This document shows, one piece after another, positions 1 through 8,584 of a DNA stretch of 64,000 bases. Position 1 is the stretch's first letter. Every line of letters starts with the position of its first letter. The position numbers were made by a program, and so were the translations under genes. The DNA comes from Microbacterium caowuchunii (lineage in GTDB: Bacteria > Actinomycetota > Actinomycetes > Actinomycetales > Microbacteriaceae): contig NZ_CP044231.1 in NCBI RefSeq assembly GCF_008727755.1, positions 2,108,001 to 2,172,000 of the forward strand, given 5' to 3'. Under the pieces are notes generated by a model that was not told the origin of the DNA, searched no databases, and worked only from the letters and a program-made list of their open reading frames with translations.

Positions 1-11
1 GTCTGCGACAT
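1..11 (-). CDS. First codons of a downstream gene, probably dapF (partial)
   Basis: On the minus strand an ATG at 11..9 opens a frame reading M-S-Q-T at the window edge. It lies six bases after a TAGACT hexamer, the spacing used by many genes in this window. In actinobacteria diaminopimelate epimerase (dapF) commonly follows miaA, and DapF proteins often begin with a similar M-[TS]-[QT] start, so dapF is the best guess. Only three full codons are visible, so the identity rests on synteny. Confidence 0.35.
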
Positions 12-17
12 CCCCCC

Positions 18-23
18 AGTCTA
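18..23 (-). promoter_or_regulatory. Candidate -10 element for the edge gene
   Basis: The minus strand reads TAGACT followed by six G residues and then ATG. A -10 hexamer this close to the start leaves no room for a Shine-Dalgarno sequence, which suggests a leaderless transcript. Confidence 0.4.
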
Positions 24-41
24 GGCATCGCGGAACAGCGC

Positions 42-137
42 TCAGTCCGCGATCAACCGGGTGAGGCCCGCGTCCTGCCACAGCGCCACGACATCCTCGG
101 TGTCCGTCTCCGCGAAGGGGCGGATGCGGACGCTCAC
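42..137 (-). pseudogene. GNAT acetyltransferase N-terminal remnant (31 codons)
   Basis: A GTG at 137 overlaps the miaA stop codon (GTGA) and opens a 31-codon frame. It begins [10 protein letters not shown] and contains VVALWQDAGLTR, which resembles the first 25-30 residues of small GNAT N-acetyltransferases. In intact members the GLTR turn usually continues with PWNDP and about 110 more residues; here it runs into LIAD and a TGA. No continuation is visible before the promoter of the next gene, so this looks like a decayed, truncated acetyltransferase that keeps its translational coupling to miaA. A functional micropeptide cannot be excluded. Confidence 0.5.
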
Positions 138-1054
138 CGGGCGGTGCCGGTCAACTCCGCGGGGGCCACGTCCGGCGCGACCCAGCGCACGCCCTCGTAC
201 CTCTTGAACCAGGACACCTGACGCCGCGCGTACCGTCGGGTGAGCGCCTGGGTCTGCGCGACGGCGTCGGCCTCGCTGAGCTCCCCGTCCAGTTGCGCCA
301 CGGCCTGGGCGTACCCGATCGCCCTGCGCGCGGTGACGCCCTGATCGAGACCGCGTTCGCGGAGCGCGCGGACCTCCTCCAGCAGCCCTCCGGCCCACAT
401 CCCGACCACCCGGTCGTCGAGTCTGGCGACCAGCTCGGCACGGTCCACGTGCACGCCGACCAGACGCGTGTCCGGATGCCAGTGGCGCGGTCGGTCCGGC
501 AGCGCCGCACCGTAGGTCTGCTTCCCCTGCGCGAGGATCTCCAGCGCACGGACGATGCGCCGGCCGTTCTGCGCGTCGATGCGCGCGGCCGTCGCCGGAT
601 CCGCCTCCTGGAGCCGGGCGAACAGGGCACCGGGACCCTGGGTCTCGAGTTCCGCCTCCAGTGCGGCGCGCAGCGCGTGATCGTGCGGGGGGAAACGGAA
701 GTCGTAGACGACGCTCGAGACGTACAGCCCGGAGCCGCCCACCAGGATGGCATCCGCGCCGCGGGAATGGATCGCCCGGACGGTCTCGCGCGCGACGTCC
801 TGATAGCGCGCGACCGCGGCCTCGTCGGTGACGTCCAGCACGTCGAAGAGATGGTGCGGGATCCCTCGACGCTCGGACTCCGGAAGCTTGGCCGTACCGA
901 TGTCCATGCCCCGGTAGAGCTGCATCGCATCGGCGTTCACGATCTCCGCGGGAACGCAGGTCGCGACCAGGTGCTCGGCGAGCGAGAGCGACAGCGCGGT
1001 CTTGCCCGTGCCCGTGGCCCCGGCCAGCACCCACAGCCGAGGCATGGCGTTCAC
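134..1054 (-). CDS. miaA: tRNA dimethylallyltransferase MiaA
   Basis: MiaA transfers a dimethylallyl group from DMAPP to N6 of A37 in tRNAs that read UNN codons, giving the substrate for MiaB. The 306-residue product has the P-loop GATGTGKT (about residues 12-19) and the usual family length. A conserved GTAK-type region with a downstream DV.DVT stretch, and the tRNA-binding C-terminal part ([11 protein letters not shown]), are present. The GTG start overlaps the miaB stop (GTGA); an ATG three codons later is an alternative start. It follows miaB on the same strand, so the two enzymes acting on the same nucleotide are coupled. Its own stop overlaps the GNAT remnant. Confidence 0.95.
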   Translation of the reverse strand: MNAMPRLWVLAGATGTGKTALSLSLAEHLVATCVPAEIVNADAMQLYRGMDIGTAKLPESERRGIPHHLFDVLDVTDEAAVARYQDVARETVRAIHSRGADAILVGGSGLYVSSVVYDFRFPPHDHALRAALEAELETQGPGALFARLQEADPATAARIDAQNGRRIVRALEILAQGKQTYGAALPDRPRHWHPDTRLVGVHVDRAELVARLDDRVVGMWAGGLLEEVRALRERGLDQGVTARRAIGYAQAVAQLDGELSEADAVAQTQALTRRYARRQVSWFKRYEGVRWVAPDVAPAELTGTAR

Positions 1055-2592
1055 GCCTCCGGGCGCAGTGCGGGAAGCCCGAGGGAGACCGCGCGCGGTG
1101 CACCCGGGTCGGCCGGCACGCCGCAGGACGCGGCCTGTGCCCGATCCCAGGCGTCGCCCGAGCGCGTGCGCCGCACCCGCAGCGGCGCTCCGTCGGGCGC
1201 ATCCGCGAGCAGGTGGAAGGGGGCGGCGTGCGTGATCCGGACGGTGACGATGTCGCCGGGACGCGGCTTCTCGGATCCGGCCGGCAGCTCGAAGTGGACC
1301 AGGCGGTTGTCCTCGGCGCGTCCGGTCAGCCGGTGCGTGGCGGCATCCTTCTTGCCCTCCCCGGTGGACACGAGCACCTCGACCTCCCGGCCGAGCTGCT
1401 TCTGGTTCTCCTCGAGCGAGATCCGCTCCTGGAGGGCGACGAGACGCTCGTAGCGCTCCTGGACGACGGCCTTGGGCACCTGGTCCGGCATGGTGGCCGC
1501 CGGTGTGCCCTCCCGGATCGAGTACTGGAACGTGAACGCGCTGGCGAACCTCGCCTGTTCCACGACCCGCAGCGTCTCCTGGAAGTCCTCCTCCGTCTCA
1601 CCGGGGAAGCCCACGATGATGTCGGTCGAGATCGCCGCGTGCGGGATGCGGTCGCGGACGCGGTCGAGGATGCCGAGGAACTTCTCCGAACGGTACGACC
1701 GCCGCATGGCCTTCAGGATCCGGTCGCTGCCCGACTGCAGGGGCATGTGCAGCTGCGGCATGACGGCAGGGGTCTCCGCCATCGCATCGATGACGTCGTC
1801 GGTGAAGGCCGCCGGGTGCGGACTGGTGAAGCGGATGCGCTCCAGACCTTCGATCTCGCCTGCTGCGCGCAGGAGCTTCCCGAACGCCTGGCGGTCGCCG
1901 AACTCGACCCCGTAGGAGTTGACGTTCTGGCCGAGCAGGGTCACCTCGAGTGCGCCGTCGTCCACGAGCAGGCGGATCTCGCTCAGGATGTCGCCGGGAC
2001 GGCGGTCCTTCTCCTTGCCGCGCAGGCTCGGCACGATGCAGAAGGTGCAGGTGTTGTTGCAGCCGACCGAGATCGACACCCAGCCGCTGTAGATGCTGTC
2101 GCGCTTGGTGGGCAGGGTGGAGGGGAACACGTCGAGCGATTCGAGGATCTCGAGTTCCGCCTCGCCGTTGTGGCGGGCGCGTTCGAGCAGGCTCGGCAAC
2201 GACCCCATGTTGTGCGTGCCGAACACGACGTCCACCCAGGGGGCTTTGTCCAGGACGGTGTCCTTGTCCATCTGCGCGAGGCAGCCGCCCACCGCGATCT
2301 GCATCCCCGCGTGGGCGTCCTTACGGGACTTGAGGTGACCGAGGGTGCCGTACAGCTTGCCCGCGGCGTTGTCGCGCACGGCACAGGTGTTGATGACGAT
2401 GACATCGGCCTCGGTGCCGTCCTCGGCGCGCACGTACCCGGCGCTCTCCAGGGATCCGGACAGCCGCTCGGAGTCGTGCACGTTCATCTGGCAGCCGAAG
2501 GTGCGCACCTCGTAGGTGCGTGCGTCGCCGCTCTCGGAGACCGCCGCACGGGACGGGGCGATCAGGGTCGGCGCACTGAAGGGGGCAGTCAT
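1051..2592 (-). CDS. miaB: tRNA-2-methylthio-N6-dimethylallyladenosine synthase MiaB
   Basis: MiaB is a radical-SAM methylthiotransferase that adds the 2-methylthio group to i6A37. With an ATG start at 2592 the product has 513 residues. The N-terminal UPF0004 domain shows three cysteines (C34 in FGCQMN, C70 in NTCAVR, C104 in GGCLAQ) for the auxiliary cluster. The radical-SAM motif CNNTCTFC supplies C178/C182/C185. A TRAM domain lies near residues 390-460, followed by a tail of about 45 residues. An upstream ATG at 2604 overlaps the TAGAAT -10 hexamer, so the start at 2592 is preferred. It is first in the miaB-miaA unit. Confidence 0.95.
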   Translation of the reverse strand: MTAPFSAPTLIAPSRAAVSESGDARTYEVRTFGCQMNVHDSERLSGSLESAGYVRAEDGTEADVIVINTCAVRDNAAGKLYGTLGHLKSRKDAHAGMQIAVGGCLAQMDKDTVLDKAPWVDVVFGTHNMGSLPSLLERARHNGEAELEILESLDVFPSTLPTKRDSIYSGWVSISVGCNNTCTFCIVPSLRGKEKDRRPGDILSEIRLLVDDGALEVTLLGQNVNSYGVEFGDRQAFGKLLRAAGEIEGLERIRFTSPHPAAFTDDVIDAMAETPAVMPQLHMPLQSGSDRILKAMRRSYRSEKFLGILDRVRDRIPHAAISTDIIVGFPGETEEDFQETLRVVEQARFASAFTFQYSIREGTPAATMPDQVPKAVVQERYERLVALQERISLEENQKQLGREVEVLVSTGEGKKDAATHRLTGRAEDNRLVHFELPAGSEKPRPGDIVTVRITHAAPFHLLADAPDGAPLRVRRTRSGDAWDRAQAASCGVPADPGAPRAVSLGLPALRPEA

Positions 2593-2602
2593 GATGACGC
2601 TC

Positions 2603-2608
2603 ATTCTA
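2603..2608 (-). promoter_or_regulatory. Candidate -10 element for miaB
   Basis: The minus strand reads TAGAAT ten bases before the ATG at 2592. The upstream in-frame ATG at 2604 lies inside this hexamer, which argues against its use. Confidence 0.45.
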
Positions 2609-2636
2609 CGTTCCGCCCGGGGATGCGCGGGATCGA

Positions 2637-3803
2637 TCAGGGTGCCGCGGACGGCGCGAAGGGGGCCAGGAATGTCGCGAGGTGCTGCGCGTAGCCCTCC
2701 GGGTCCACGTTCCAGCTCTGGATGTGCCCCGCGCCGGGGACCGGCACGTACTGCGCATCCGGCAACGAACGCGCGAAGCCCTCACTGTCGACGTGCGGGA
2801 CGAGCGGATCGGCCAGTCCTTGGAAGAGCAGCACCGGCATACGGTCGAAGACCTCGGTCTGGTCGAGCTCGTCGAGGGTGGACAGGGACAGGTCTCCGCG
2901 CCACTGCACCACCGCCTGTACGAGCGGCGTGAACCACCCGAGGTGCAGACGGTCGGCCTGTCCGGCGATGACCGCGGACCAGTCCAGGACGGGTGCGTCC
3001 AGGACCATGCCGACCACCCGCTCCGCGTGCGGTGACTCGTGCATGAACCGCGTGACGATGCTGCCGCCCATGGAGTCGCCGTAGAGCACGAACTTCTCCG
3101 CACCTTGGGCGAGGGCGAAGTCTGCGGCGGCCTCGAGGTCGCGCCACTCGCGCTCACCGAGGCTGAACAGACCGTTCGGGCTGGGCGGCGCTCCCACGTC
3201 GTTGCGGTAGGTGATGAGCAGGGTGGGCAGCTTCTTCTCGGCGATCGTCGTCAGGGGCCGCAGCCCGCTCTGACGCAATCCGTCGATGCCGTGCACGAAC
3301 AGCACCCAGGTGTCGCCGTCGCCGGGGACGAACCACGCGGGCATCGCGCCGAGTTCACCGGCCACCTCGACGTCTTCGAACTCCAGGCCGAGCGCCGTGG
3401 CGGGGTCCCCCGTCCACATGTTCGGGTTGAGCGAGACCTTCGCCCCCACCGGCGGCGTACCGTCCGTGGGTGCGAACACTCGGGTGATGGAGGTCTCGTC
3501 CGAGCGCAGCACGGGGCCGACGACGGCCTCACCGCTCGGGCCGTCGTCGGTGGACCAGGTGAGACCATAGGTGCCCGCGCGTGCCCCGGCATCCGTGCGG
3601 GACAGGGTGATCTCCCCCTCGCCCACGGACTGCACGCTTCCGGCTGCGGTCGTGAGGCTGTGGTGCGGCGTCAGCAGCAGCTGGGCGCTCGCGAGGGGGA
3701 TGGCCACCACGGCGAGGATCCCCACCGCGACCACGATTCCCCCGATGACGAACGGCCAGCGACGACGATGTGCGCGGCGTGTGCGGGTCACGATTGCGAG
3801 CAT
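2637..3803 (-). CDS. Membrane-anchored alpha/beta hydrolase
   Basis: A 388-residue protein with an Arg-rich cytoplasmic start, one membrane segment (about residues 17-40) and an extracytoplasmic alpha/beta-hydrolase domain. It shows HG (about 171-172) for the oxyanion region, the nucleophile elbow GDSMGG with Ser244, an acidic residue at D332 (QGLADPLVP) and His360 (GAGHIQSW), a complete Ser-Asp-His triad in the expected order. Such proteins are usually annotated as hydrolases of unknown substrate, sometimes of the serine aminopeptidase S33 type. It is a stand-alone gene on the minus strand; a frame extending upstream of the ATG at 3803 is Arg/Pro-rich and was not used. Substrate unknown. Confidence 0.85.
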   Translation of the reverse strand: MLAIVTRTRRAHRRRWPFVIGGIVVAVGILAVVAIPLASAQLLLTPHHSLTTAAGSVQSVGEGEITLSRTDAGARAGTYGLTWSTDDGPSGEAVVGPVLRSDETSITRVFAPTDGTPPVGAKVSLNPNMWTGDPATALGLEFEDVEVAGELGAMPAWFVPGDGDTWVLFVHGIDGLRQSGLRPLTTIAEKKLPTLLITYRNDVGAPPSPNGLFSLGEREWRDLEAAADFALAQGAEKFVLYGDSMGGSIVTRFMHESPHAERVVGMVLDAPVLDWSAVIAGQADRLHLGWFTPLVQAVVQWRGDLSLSTLDELDQTEVFDRMPVLLFQGLADPLVPHVDSEGFARSLPDAQYVPVPGAGHIQSWNVDPEGYAQHLATFLAPFAPSAAP

Positions 3804-3925
3804 AGGGGAAGCGGGAGGATGAGTGCCCCATCTCCCTCTCCGGGTGGAGGCCGCCGGCGGGTGCGCATGGGTAGCGTCGGGAGGAGGCGTTCCGTGGGTT
3901 GTCGCCGGGAAGAGGGTGCGGGCAC

Positions 3926-5254
3926 ATGCGCGTGGTGGTCTCGGTCGTCGTGACGGCCGCTCTGTTGGTACTGACCGGCTGCGCGTCGTCCGTCTCCCCC
4001 GCGGCACCTCCGAGCGAGGTCGCCCTGCCCGACACGGCGGCGGGGCGGATGGCGGGCTGGGTGCTCGAGGTCATGAACGCCGACGCGGATTCCACCGTCC
4101 AGCAGTGGGAAGGGCGTATGCATCCGGACTTCCGCGCCGAGGTCAGCGCGGACGAGGTGACGGAACTCATCAACACCCGGATCCGTCCTGCTCGGCCACT
4201 CGTCGCGACCGCGTATCGCGGAGCGGAGCGCGAGGCGGTCATCACGGTCGAGGGGCGCCGGGGCGAGCCGTTCGACATGTCGGTCGTCGTGGACGCCGAG
4301 GACCGCATCACCGGGCTGCTGCTCGCCCCGGCGGCTCCGCCCCGCGAGAGCGCGGGCACCGTCGACGAGGTGGCGGAACGGCTGCAGACGCTGCCGGGGG
4401 AGGTCAGGGCACTCGTGCTCGAGGACGGCCGCCCGCTCATCGAGCACGAACCGGACACGTCCGCGCCCCTCGGCTCGGTGTTCAAGCTCTACGTGCTGGG
4501 AGCGGTCGCGGACGCCGTTGCGGCGGGCCGGCTGACCTGGGAGGAGGCCCTCACCGTGACCGACGACGTGCGCAGCCTCCCGTCCGGAGAGCTGCAGGAC
4601 GCCCCGCCGGGGACGACCGTCACGGTGGCCGAAGCCGCCCGGAAGATGATCGCCATCAGCGACAACACGGCCACCGATCTGCTCATCGGTGCGGTCGGGC
4701 GCGATGCCGTGGAGGACGCGGTCGCCGCCATGGGCCACCACGACCCCGCCGCGCTGCGCCCGTTCCCGACAACTCGCGAGTTCTTCGCGCTGCTCTGGGG
4801 CGGCCACGCGGAACTCGTCGCCGCCTGGGCCGGGGGCGACGAGCAGGCACGTCGTGACGTGCTCGCGGAACTGGCGGACCGGCCTTTCCGGGTCGACGTC
4901 GCGGATGCCGACGACACGCCCCGGTGGGGCCAGGGTCTCGAGTGGTTCGCGACCGCCCGGGACGTCGCCCACGCGCACGAGGCCCTCGCCGAGCGTGCCA
5001 CGGCCGACTCGAACGTCGCGGCGGTACTCACCGAGAACCCGGGACTCCCCCTGGACGCGGGCACCTGGACCGGGATCGCCTTCAAGGGCGGCTCATCCCC
5101 GGGCGTCCTCGCCGGGTCGTGGCGGGCGCAGCACACCGATGGCAGGGTGCTGACGGTCGTCGTCCTCGCCTCCGATCCGGACTCGCCCGTCTCGGCCGAG
5201 ACGCAGTCGGAACTCTTCGGCCTGGTGACCGACCTGTTCGCCCTGCGCGGGTAA
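3926..5254 (+). CDS. Lipoprotein serine hydrolase, class A beta-lactamase-like (Cpe/LpqF type)
   Basis: A 442-residue secreted lipoprotein. The signal sequence ends in the lipobox LTGC (Cys19). Residues about 35-130 form a small N-terminal domain like that of the Cpe/LpqF and clavulanate Orf12 family. The rest is a penicillin-recognising serine hydrolase with S184-V-F-K187, S245-D-N247 and K387-G-G. Relatives are not all real beta-lactamases; LpqF-like proteins have poorly defined esterase or peptidase roles at the cell envelope. The ATG at 3926 directly precedes the signal peptide and has a purine-rich stretch upstream; the in-frame TTG nine codons earlier would spoil the signal peptide. It is divergent from the hydrolase gene and convergent with recX. 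Confidence 0.85.
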   Translation: MRVVVSVVVTAALLVLTGCASSVSPAAPPSEVALPDTAAGRMAGWVLEVMNADADSTVQQWEGRMHPDFRAEVSADEVTELINTRIRPARPLVATAYRGAEREAVITVEGRRGEPFDMSVVVDAEDRITGLLLAPAAPPRESAGTVDEVAERLQTLPGEVRALVLEDGRPLIEHEPDTSAPLGSVFKLYVLGAVADAVAAGRLTWEEALTVTDDVRSLPSGELQDAPPGTTVTVAEAARKMIAISDNTATDLLIGAVGRDAVEDAVAAMGHHDPAALRPFPTTREFFALLWGGHAELVAAWAGGDEQARRDVLAELADRPFRVDVADADDTPRWGQGLEWFATARDVAHAHEALAERATADSNVAAVLTENPGLPLDAGTWTGIAFKGGSSPGVLAGSWRAQHTDGRVLTVVVLASDPDSPVSAETQSELFGLVTDLFALRG

Positions 5255-5283
5255 CGACGCGCCGGTGGGAGGGCGGACCCGCT

Positions 5284-6084
5284 TCAGCTGAAGCGGACGC
5301 CCCCGCCGGAAGAGTTCTCGCTCAGCGCGGTTCGGGCTGCCGCGGACGCCACCGAACCCGGGTAGCCGCGACGGGACAGCTGTCCCATGAGCCGGCGCAG
5401 CGCCGTGGTCTCGTCGAGATGCCGGAGCTGGCGCGCCTTCGTCCGGGCGAACTCCAGGGCACGATCGGCATCGTCATCGGGGAGGACGGCCAGCGCCGCG
5501 TCCGCGACGTCCCGTGGGACCCCGCGGGCGGAGAGGGTCTGGGCGATGGCGCGGCGGCCCTGGCCCTTACGTTCGCTGCCCGCGTGCACGAGTTGCTCCG
5601 CGAGCCGACCGTCGTCGAGATAACCACGGTCGAGGAAGACCGCGATGAGCTGCTCGACCGCGTCCGATGCGAGCTCCTGCGTCCGCAGGAGGGACCTGGC
5701 CTCCGACACGGAGAGCTGCCGGGCGGTGAGTTTGCGTAACAGCATCCGCTCGGCTCCGTCGAGATCCGGCGTGCTCGCGGCATCGACACCGTGCTCGTCA
5801 CCCCCGTGCTCGTCACCCGCGTGCTCGTCACCCGCGTCGTCCACATCCTCCGCGTCGTCGACGGTGAAGAAGACCGGGCGCGCGCGCGAGGTCCGCGTGG
5901 GCAGCCCGTCGGGAAGACGTCCTGGCCCGGGGGCGGGATCGCTTCGCCAGGTGGGATGCCACTGCTCGGCGAGCGGCTCCTCCACCGGCTCCGCATCCGC
6001 CGGGACGGCCGCCCCTCCGCGGGGCCCGAACAGCGGGGTCACGGGGGCGAGCCGGTCCGGCCCGCCCCCGTCTCCGGTGCGCAT
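5284..6084 (-). CDS. recX: RecA regulator RecX with a long acidic N-terminal extension
   Basis: RecX binds RecA filaments and modulates recombination and SOS induction. The conserved part occupies roughly residues 110-260 and consists of three-helix repeats (for example LTARQLSVSEARSLL and FLDRGYLDDGRLAEQLV). Before it is a low-complexity extension of about 105 residues rich in Asp, Glu, His and Pro, including three copies of a five-residue G-D-E-H-x unit. The start is two bases after the recA stop, so the genes are co-transcribed, which is the normal actinobacterial arrangement. RecX proteins are often 150-200 residues, so this one is unusually long at its N-terminus. Confidence 0.92.
   Translation of the reverse strand: MRTGDGGGPDRLAPVTPLFGPRGGAAVPADAEPVEEPLAEQWHPTWRSDPAPGPGRLPDGLPTRTSRARPVFFTVDDAEDVDDAGDEHAGDEHGGDEHGVDAASTPDLDGAERMLLRKLTARQLSVSEARSLLRTQELASDAVEQLIAVFLDRGYLDDGRLAEQLVHAGSERKGQGRRAIAQTLSARGVPRDVADAALAVLPDDDADRALEFARTKARQLRHLDETTALRRLMGQLSRRGYPGSVASAAARTALSENSSGGGVRFS
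5791..5835. repeat. Three tandem 15-bp repeats inside recX
   Basis: The plus strand carries three consecutive copies of GTGCTCGTCACCCNC. On the recX strand each encodes five residues (G-D-E-H plus one variable residue). They lie in the non-conserved N-terminal extension. Confidence 0.85.
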
Positions 6085-6086
6085 GA

Positions 6087-7145
6087 TCAGGCCGGACGCT
6101 TCTTGGCGAGCTCATCGACGGCGGGAGCCGCCTCGGCCTCGCCGCGGGGCTGCCCGATGCCCAGCTTCACCTTGATCTTCTGCTCGATGTCCGCGGCGAT
6201 GTCCGGGTTCTTCAGCAGGAAGTTGCGGGCGTTCTCCTTGCCCTGGCCCAGCTGCTCGCCCTCGTAGGTGTACCAGGCGCCGGACTTCTTGACGATGGTG
6301 TGCTCCACGCCGAAGTCGATGAGGCTGCCCTCACGGGAGATGCCGACGCCGTAGAGGATGTCGAACTCCGCCTGCTTGAACGGCGGGGCCATCTTGTTCT
6401 TCACGACCTTGACGCGGGTGCGGTTGCCCACGGCGTCCGTACCGTCCTTCAACGTCTCGATGCGACGGATGTCCAGACGCACGGACGCGTAGAACTTCAG
6501 TGCCTTACCGCCGGCCGTCGTCTCGGGGGACCCGAAGAACACGCCGATCTTCTCGCGCAGCTGGTTGATGAAGATCATGGTGGTGTTCGTCTGGTTCAGC
6601 CCACCGGTGAGCTTTCGCAGCGCCTGCGACATCAGGCGGGCCTGGAGCCCCACGTGCGAGTCGCCCATGTCGCCCTCGATCTCGGCCTTCGGCACGAGGG
6701 CTGCCACGGAGTCGATGACGATCAGATCGATGGATCCCGAGCGCACGAGCATGTCGGCGATCTCGAGGGCCTGCTCACCGGTGTCGGGCTGGGACACCAG
6801 CAGCTGGTCGATGTCGACGCCCAGCTTCATCGCGTAGTCGGGGTCGAGCGCGTGCTCCGCGTCGATGAAGGCGGCGATGCCTCCGGCGCGCTGGGCGTTC
6901 GCGATCGCGTGCAGAGTCAACGTCGTCTTACCCGAGGATTCCGGGCCGTAGATCTCGACGATGCGCCCGCGCGGGAGACCGCCGATGCCGAGGGCCACAT
7001 CCAGGGCGATGGAGCCGGTGGGGATGACTTCGACCGGTGCGCGATCGTCGCTGCCCAGCCGCATGACCGAGCCCTTCCCGAACTGCCGGTCGATCTGGGC
7101 GAGGGCCGATTCGAGGGCCTTTTCGCGGTCGGCGGGTGATGGCAT
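6087..7145 (-). CDS. recA: Recombinase RecA
   Basis: RecA forms filaments on single-stranded DNA, catalyses strand exchange and triggers LexA self-cleavage. The 352-residue product has the P-loop GPESSGKTT (67-75), the Walker B region [10 protein letters not shown], the L2 DNA-binding loop region around [17 protein letters not shown] and a normal C-terminal domain. No intein is present. The ATG at 7145 is preceded by AGAAGGAG at good spacing. It is co-transcribed with recX, and the upstream region contains a LexA-type operator with a -10 hexamer. Confidence 0.98.
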   Translation of the reverse strand: MPSPADREKALESALAQIDRQFGKGSVMRLGSDDRAPVEVIPTGSIALDVALGIGGLPRGRIVEIYGPESSGKTTLTLHAIANAQRAGGIAAFIDAEHALDPDYAMKLGVDIDQLLVSQPDTGEQALEIADMLVRSGSIDLIVIDSVAALVPKAEIEGDMGDSHVGLQARLMSQALRKLTGGLNQTNTTMIFINQLREKIGVFFGSPETTAGGKALKFYASVRLDIRRIETLKDGTDAVGNRTRVKVVKNKMAPPFKQAEFDILYGVGISREGSLIDFGVEHTIVKKSGAWYTYEGEQLGQGKENARNFLLKNPDIAADIEQKIKVKLGIGQPRGEAEAAPAVDELAKKRPA

Positions 7146-7325
7146 GGGCGTGCTCCTTCTGCTCGTGATCCGTCGCCTGTAGGCTGTCGCGTCCCGCTCG
7201 GATGAGCGGATCCTGCGACAAGGCGGGGTGTCGTTCGACGCTGTCCACGCTAGGACGGGGTTCCGACATCGAGGTCGGATCCGCCGCGGCGTGGACAAAC
7301 GTCTCATCGACACCGTCTGTGCAGG

Positions 7326-7355
7326 AGCCTACGCTCCGCTCGAACGGATCTTCGA
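7326..7355 (-). promoter_or_regulatory. SOS box and -10 element upstream of recA
   Basis: At 7340..7355 the minus strand reads TCGAAGATCCGTTCGA, which matches the actinobacterial LexA consensus TCGAAC-N4-GTTCGA at 11 of 12 specified positions. Eight bases further on is TAGGCT (7331..7326), a plausible -10 hexamer, so bound LexA would block polymerase. A second TAnnnT hexamer (TAGCGT, 7252..7247) may mark another recA promoter. Confidence 0.75.
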
Positions 7356-7365
7356 CGACACGCCG

Positions 7366-7590
7366 TCAGGAGCGGCGCGGCTCCATGCGTCCGACGCCGT
7401 GGCGCCGGGCGAGCGGCACGTCCATCTCCGTGCAGAGCGCGAGCCACACATCCCTGGCCGGTTCGCCCGCGTCCAGCGCGGCCGATGCGGTGCGATCCGC
7501 CATGGTGGACAGGTGCAGGTCGGAGACCAGGTACGCGCCCTGAGCCCCGAACTCGTCCCGGACCGCGCGGTCGAACTCGCTGCGCCGCAT
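7366..7590 (-). CDS. DUF3046 family protein
   Basis: A 74-residue protein that fits the small actinobacterial DUF3046 family, which is typically encoded near recA: it starts MRRSEF, carries an internal DLHLSTMADRTASAAL stretch, and has the conserved VW.A.C.E.DVP..R pattern towards the C-terminus. The function of the family is not known. It starts on the base immediately after the clgR stop codon, so it is expected to be co-transcribed with clgR and could be an accessory to that regulator; this is inference from position. Confidence 0.85.
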   Translation of the reverse strand: MRRSEFDRAVRDEFGAQGAYLVSDLHLSTMADRTASAALDAGEPARDVWLALCTEMDVPLARRHGVGRMEPRRS

Positions 7591-7899
7591 TCAGCGCAGG
7601 GAGAGCTCGGGCGTCGCCATCGCGACGAGCTCGTCGGGGACGACGTCCGGGAACGAGGTGATGCCTTCGAGGACCGACAGCCGATCGGACACTTCGCGCA
7701 TGATGGTGGAGATGGGCACGTCCAGAGCTTCGGCCACCGAGGCGAGGATCTCGCTCGAGGCCTCCTTCTGACCGCGTTCGACCTCGCTCAGGTAACCGAG
7801 AGCGACGCTCGCGCGGCTGGCGACCTGTCGGAGGGTACGGCCCTTCTGCTGGCGGAGGTCGCGGAGGACTTCGCCGATCTCGTGACGAACCAGGATCAT
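7591..7899 (-). CDS. clgR: XRE-family transcriptional activator ClgR
   Basis: A 102-residue helix-turn-helix protein. The XRE domain covers about residues 8-62, with LRQVASRASVALGYLSEVERGQKEAS split over the two HTH helices. The short C-terminal tail ends in MATPELSLR. ClgR in Streptomyces, Corynebacterium and Mycobacterium activates clp protease genes and other stress genes and is itself degraded by Clp. Gene order cinA-clgR-DUF3046-recA is the usual actinobacterial one and supports the assignment. The upstream region carries a possible ECF sigma promoter. Confidence 0.85.
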   Translation of the reverse strand: MILVRHEIGEVLRDLRQQKGRTLRQVASRASVALGYLSEVERGQKEASSEILASVAEALDVPISTIMREVSDRLSVLEGITSFPDVVPDELVAMATPELSLR

Positions 7900-8013
7900 G
7901 TCGGAAACCCTCCTCTAGCCTCTCCCCCGGTACCCGGAGCGGGTAACGGTGAAACCACGTGCGCTGTCAATCTAATCCCGGCCGCTGGAGAACGGGTGAG
8001 AATCACCGAATGT

Positions 8014-8039
8014 AACCGTTCCGAAACGAGGTTTGTTCC
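8014..8039 (-). promoter_or_regulatory. Candidate ECF-sigma promoter of clgR
   Basis: On the minus strand GGAAC (8039..8035) is followed 18 bases later by GTT (8016..8014), the GGAA-N18-GTT layout of SigR/SigH/SigE-type promoters. clgR is known to be under SigH or SigE control in other actinobacteria. A perfect TTGACA (7970..7965) nearby could belong to a housekeeping promoter. The position about 115 bases before the clgR start implies an untranslated leader. Confidence 0.35.
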
Positions 8040-8044
8040 CGAGG

Positions 8045-8584
8045 TCACAGGGCTTCCAGCACCATCCGCAGCGCCCGGCGCACCGTCTCGCTGCGGATGT
8101 CATCCCGGTTCCCGGACAGCTGCAGCAGCTCGACGCGGGTGCCGAGCGGTGTGGAGACCCCCACGTACACCGTGCCCACCGGTTGCCCGTCGGGAGAGGC
8201 GGGCCCGGCGATGCCCGTCGTGGACACGCCGACGTCCACCCGACCGCCGCGGGGAGCGAGGGCTTCCCGCACCCCCTCGGCCATCTGGCGTGCGACCTTG
8301 GGCTGCACAGGGCCGTCCATCTCGAGGACCGTGCCGTCCACGCCGAGGAGGCGCTGCTTGATGTCGGTGGCGTAGGCCACGACGCCGCCGCGCAGGTGCG
8401 CGGATGCACCGGGAACCGCGGCGAGTTCGCTGCACAGCATCCCGCCGGTCAGCGACTCGGCCACGGCGATGGTCCACCGCAGTTCGCCGAGGCGCGCGAG
8501 CACCCGCTGCGCGTCCGTGTCACGGCCCGCGACGATCGAGGTCGATTCGTCGACCTCGGATCCGCTGTGCGGATCACGCTCCAT
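8045..8584 (-). CDS. CinA-family nicotinamide-nucleotide amidohydrolase (PncC-like)
   Basis: A 179-residue protein equal to the stand-alone C-terminal domain of CinA. In characterised members this domain deamidates nicotinamide mononucleotide to nicotinate mononucleotide. Diagnostic segments are TIAVAESLTGGML, GGVVAYATDIKQRLLGV and VGVSTTGIAGP. The ATG at 8584 overlaps the end of pgsA and has AAGGG eight bases upstream; a GTG at 8593 is possible but lies too close to that ribosome-binding site. It sits between pgsA and clgR as in most actinobacteria. Confidence 0.85.
   Translation of the reverse strand: MERDPHSGSEVDESTSIVAGRDTDAQRVLARLGELRWTIAVAESLTGGMLCSELAAVPGASAHLRGGVVAYATDIKQRLLGVDGTVLEMDGPVQPKVARQMAEGVREALAPRGGRVDVGVSTTGIAGPASPDGQPVGTVYVGVSTPLGTRVELLQLSGNRDDIRSETVRRALRMVLEAL

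Noticed and set aside
1213..2694. A 493-codon plus-strand frame opposite miaB
   Set aside because: It is the complementary-frame shadow of miaB, with no recognisable motif or ribosome-binding site.
3926..5254. A true class A beta-lactamase conferring resistance
   Set aside because: The active-site motifs are present, but the extra N-terminal domain and lipoprotein signal match Cpe/LpqF-type hydrolases, for which resistance is not established.
5791..5835. A CRISPR-like array
   Set aside because: The repeats are contiguous 15-mers without spacers and are in frame within recX.
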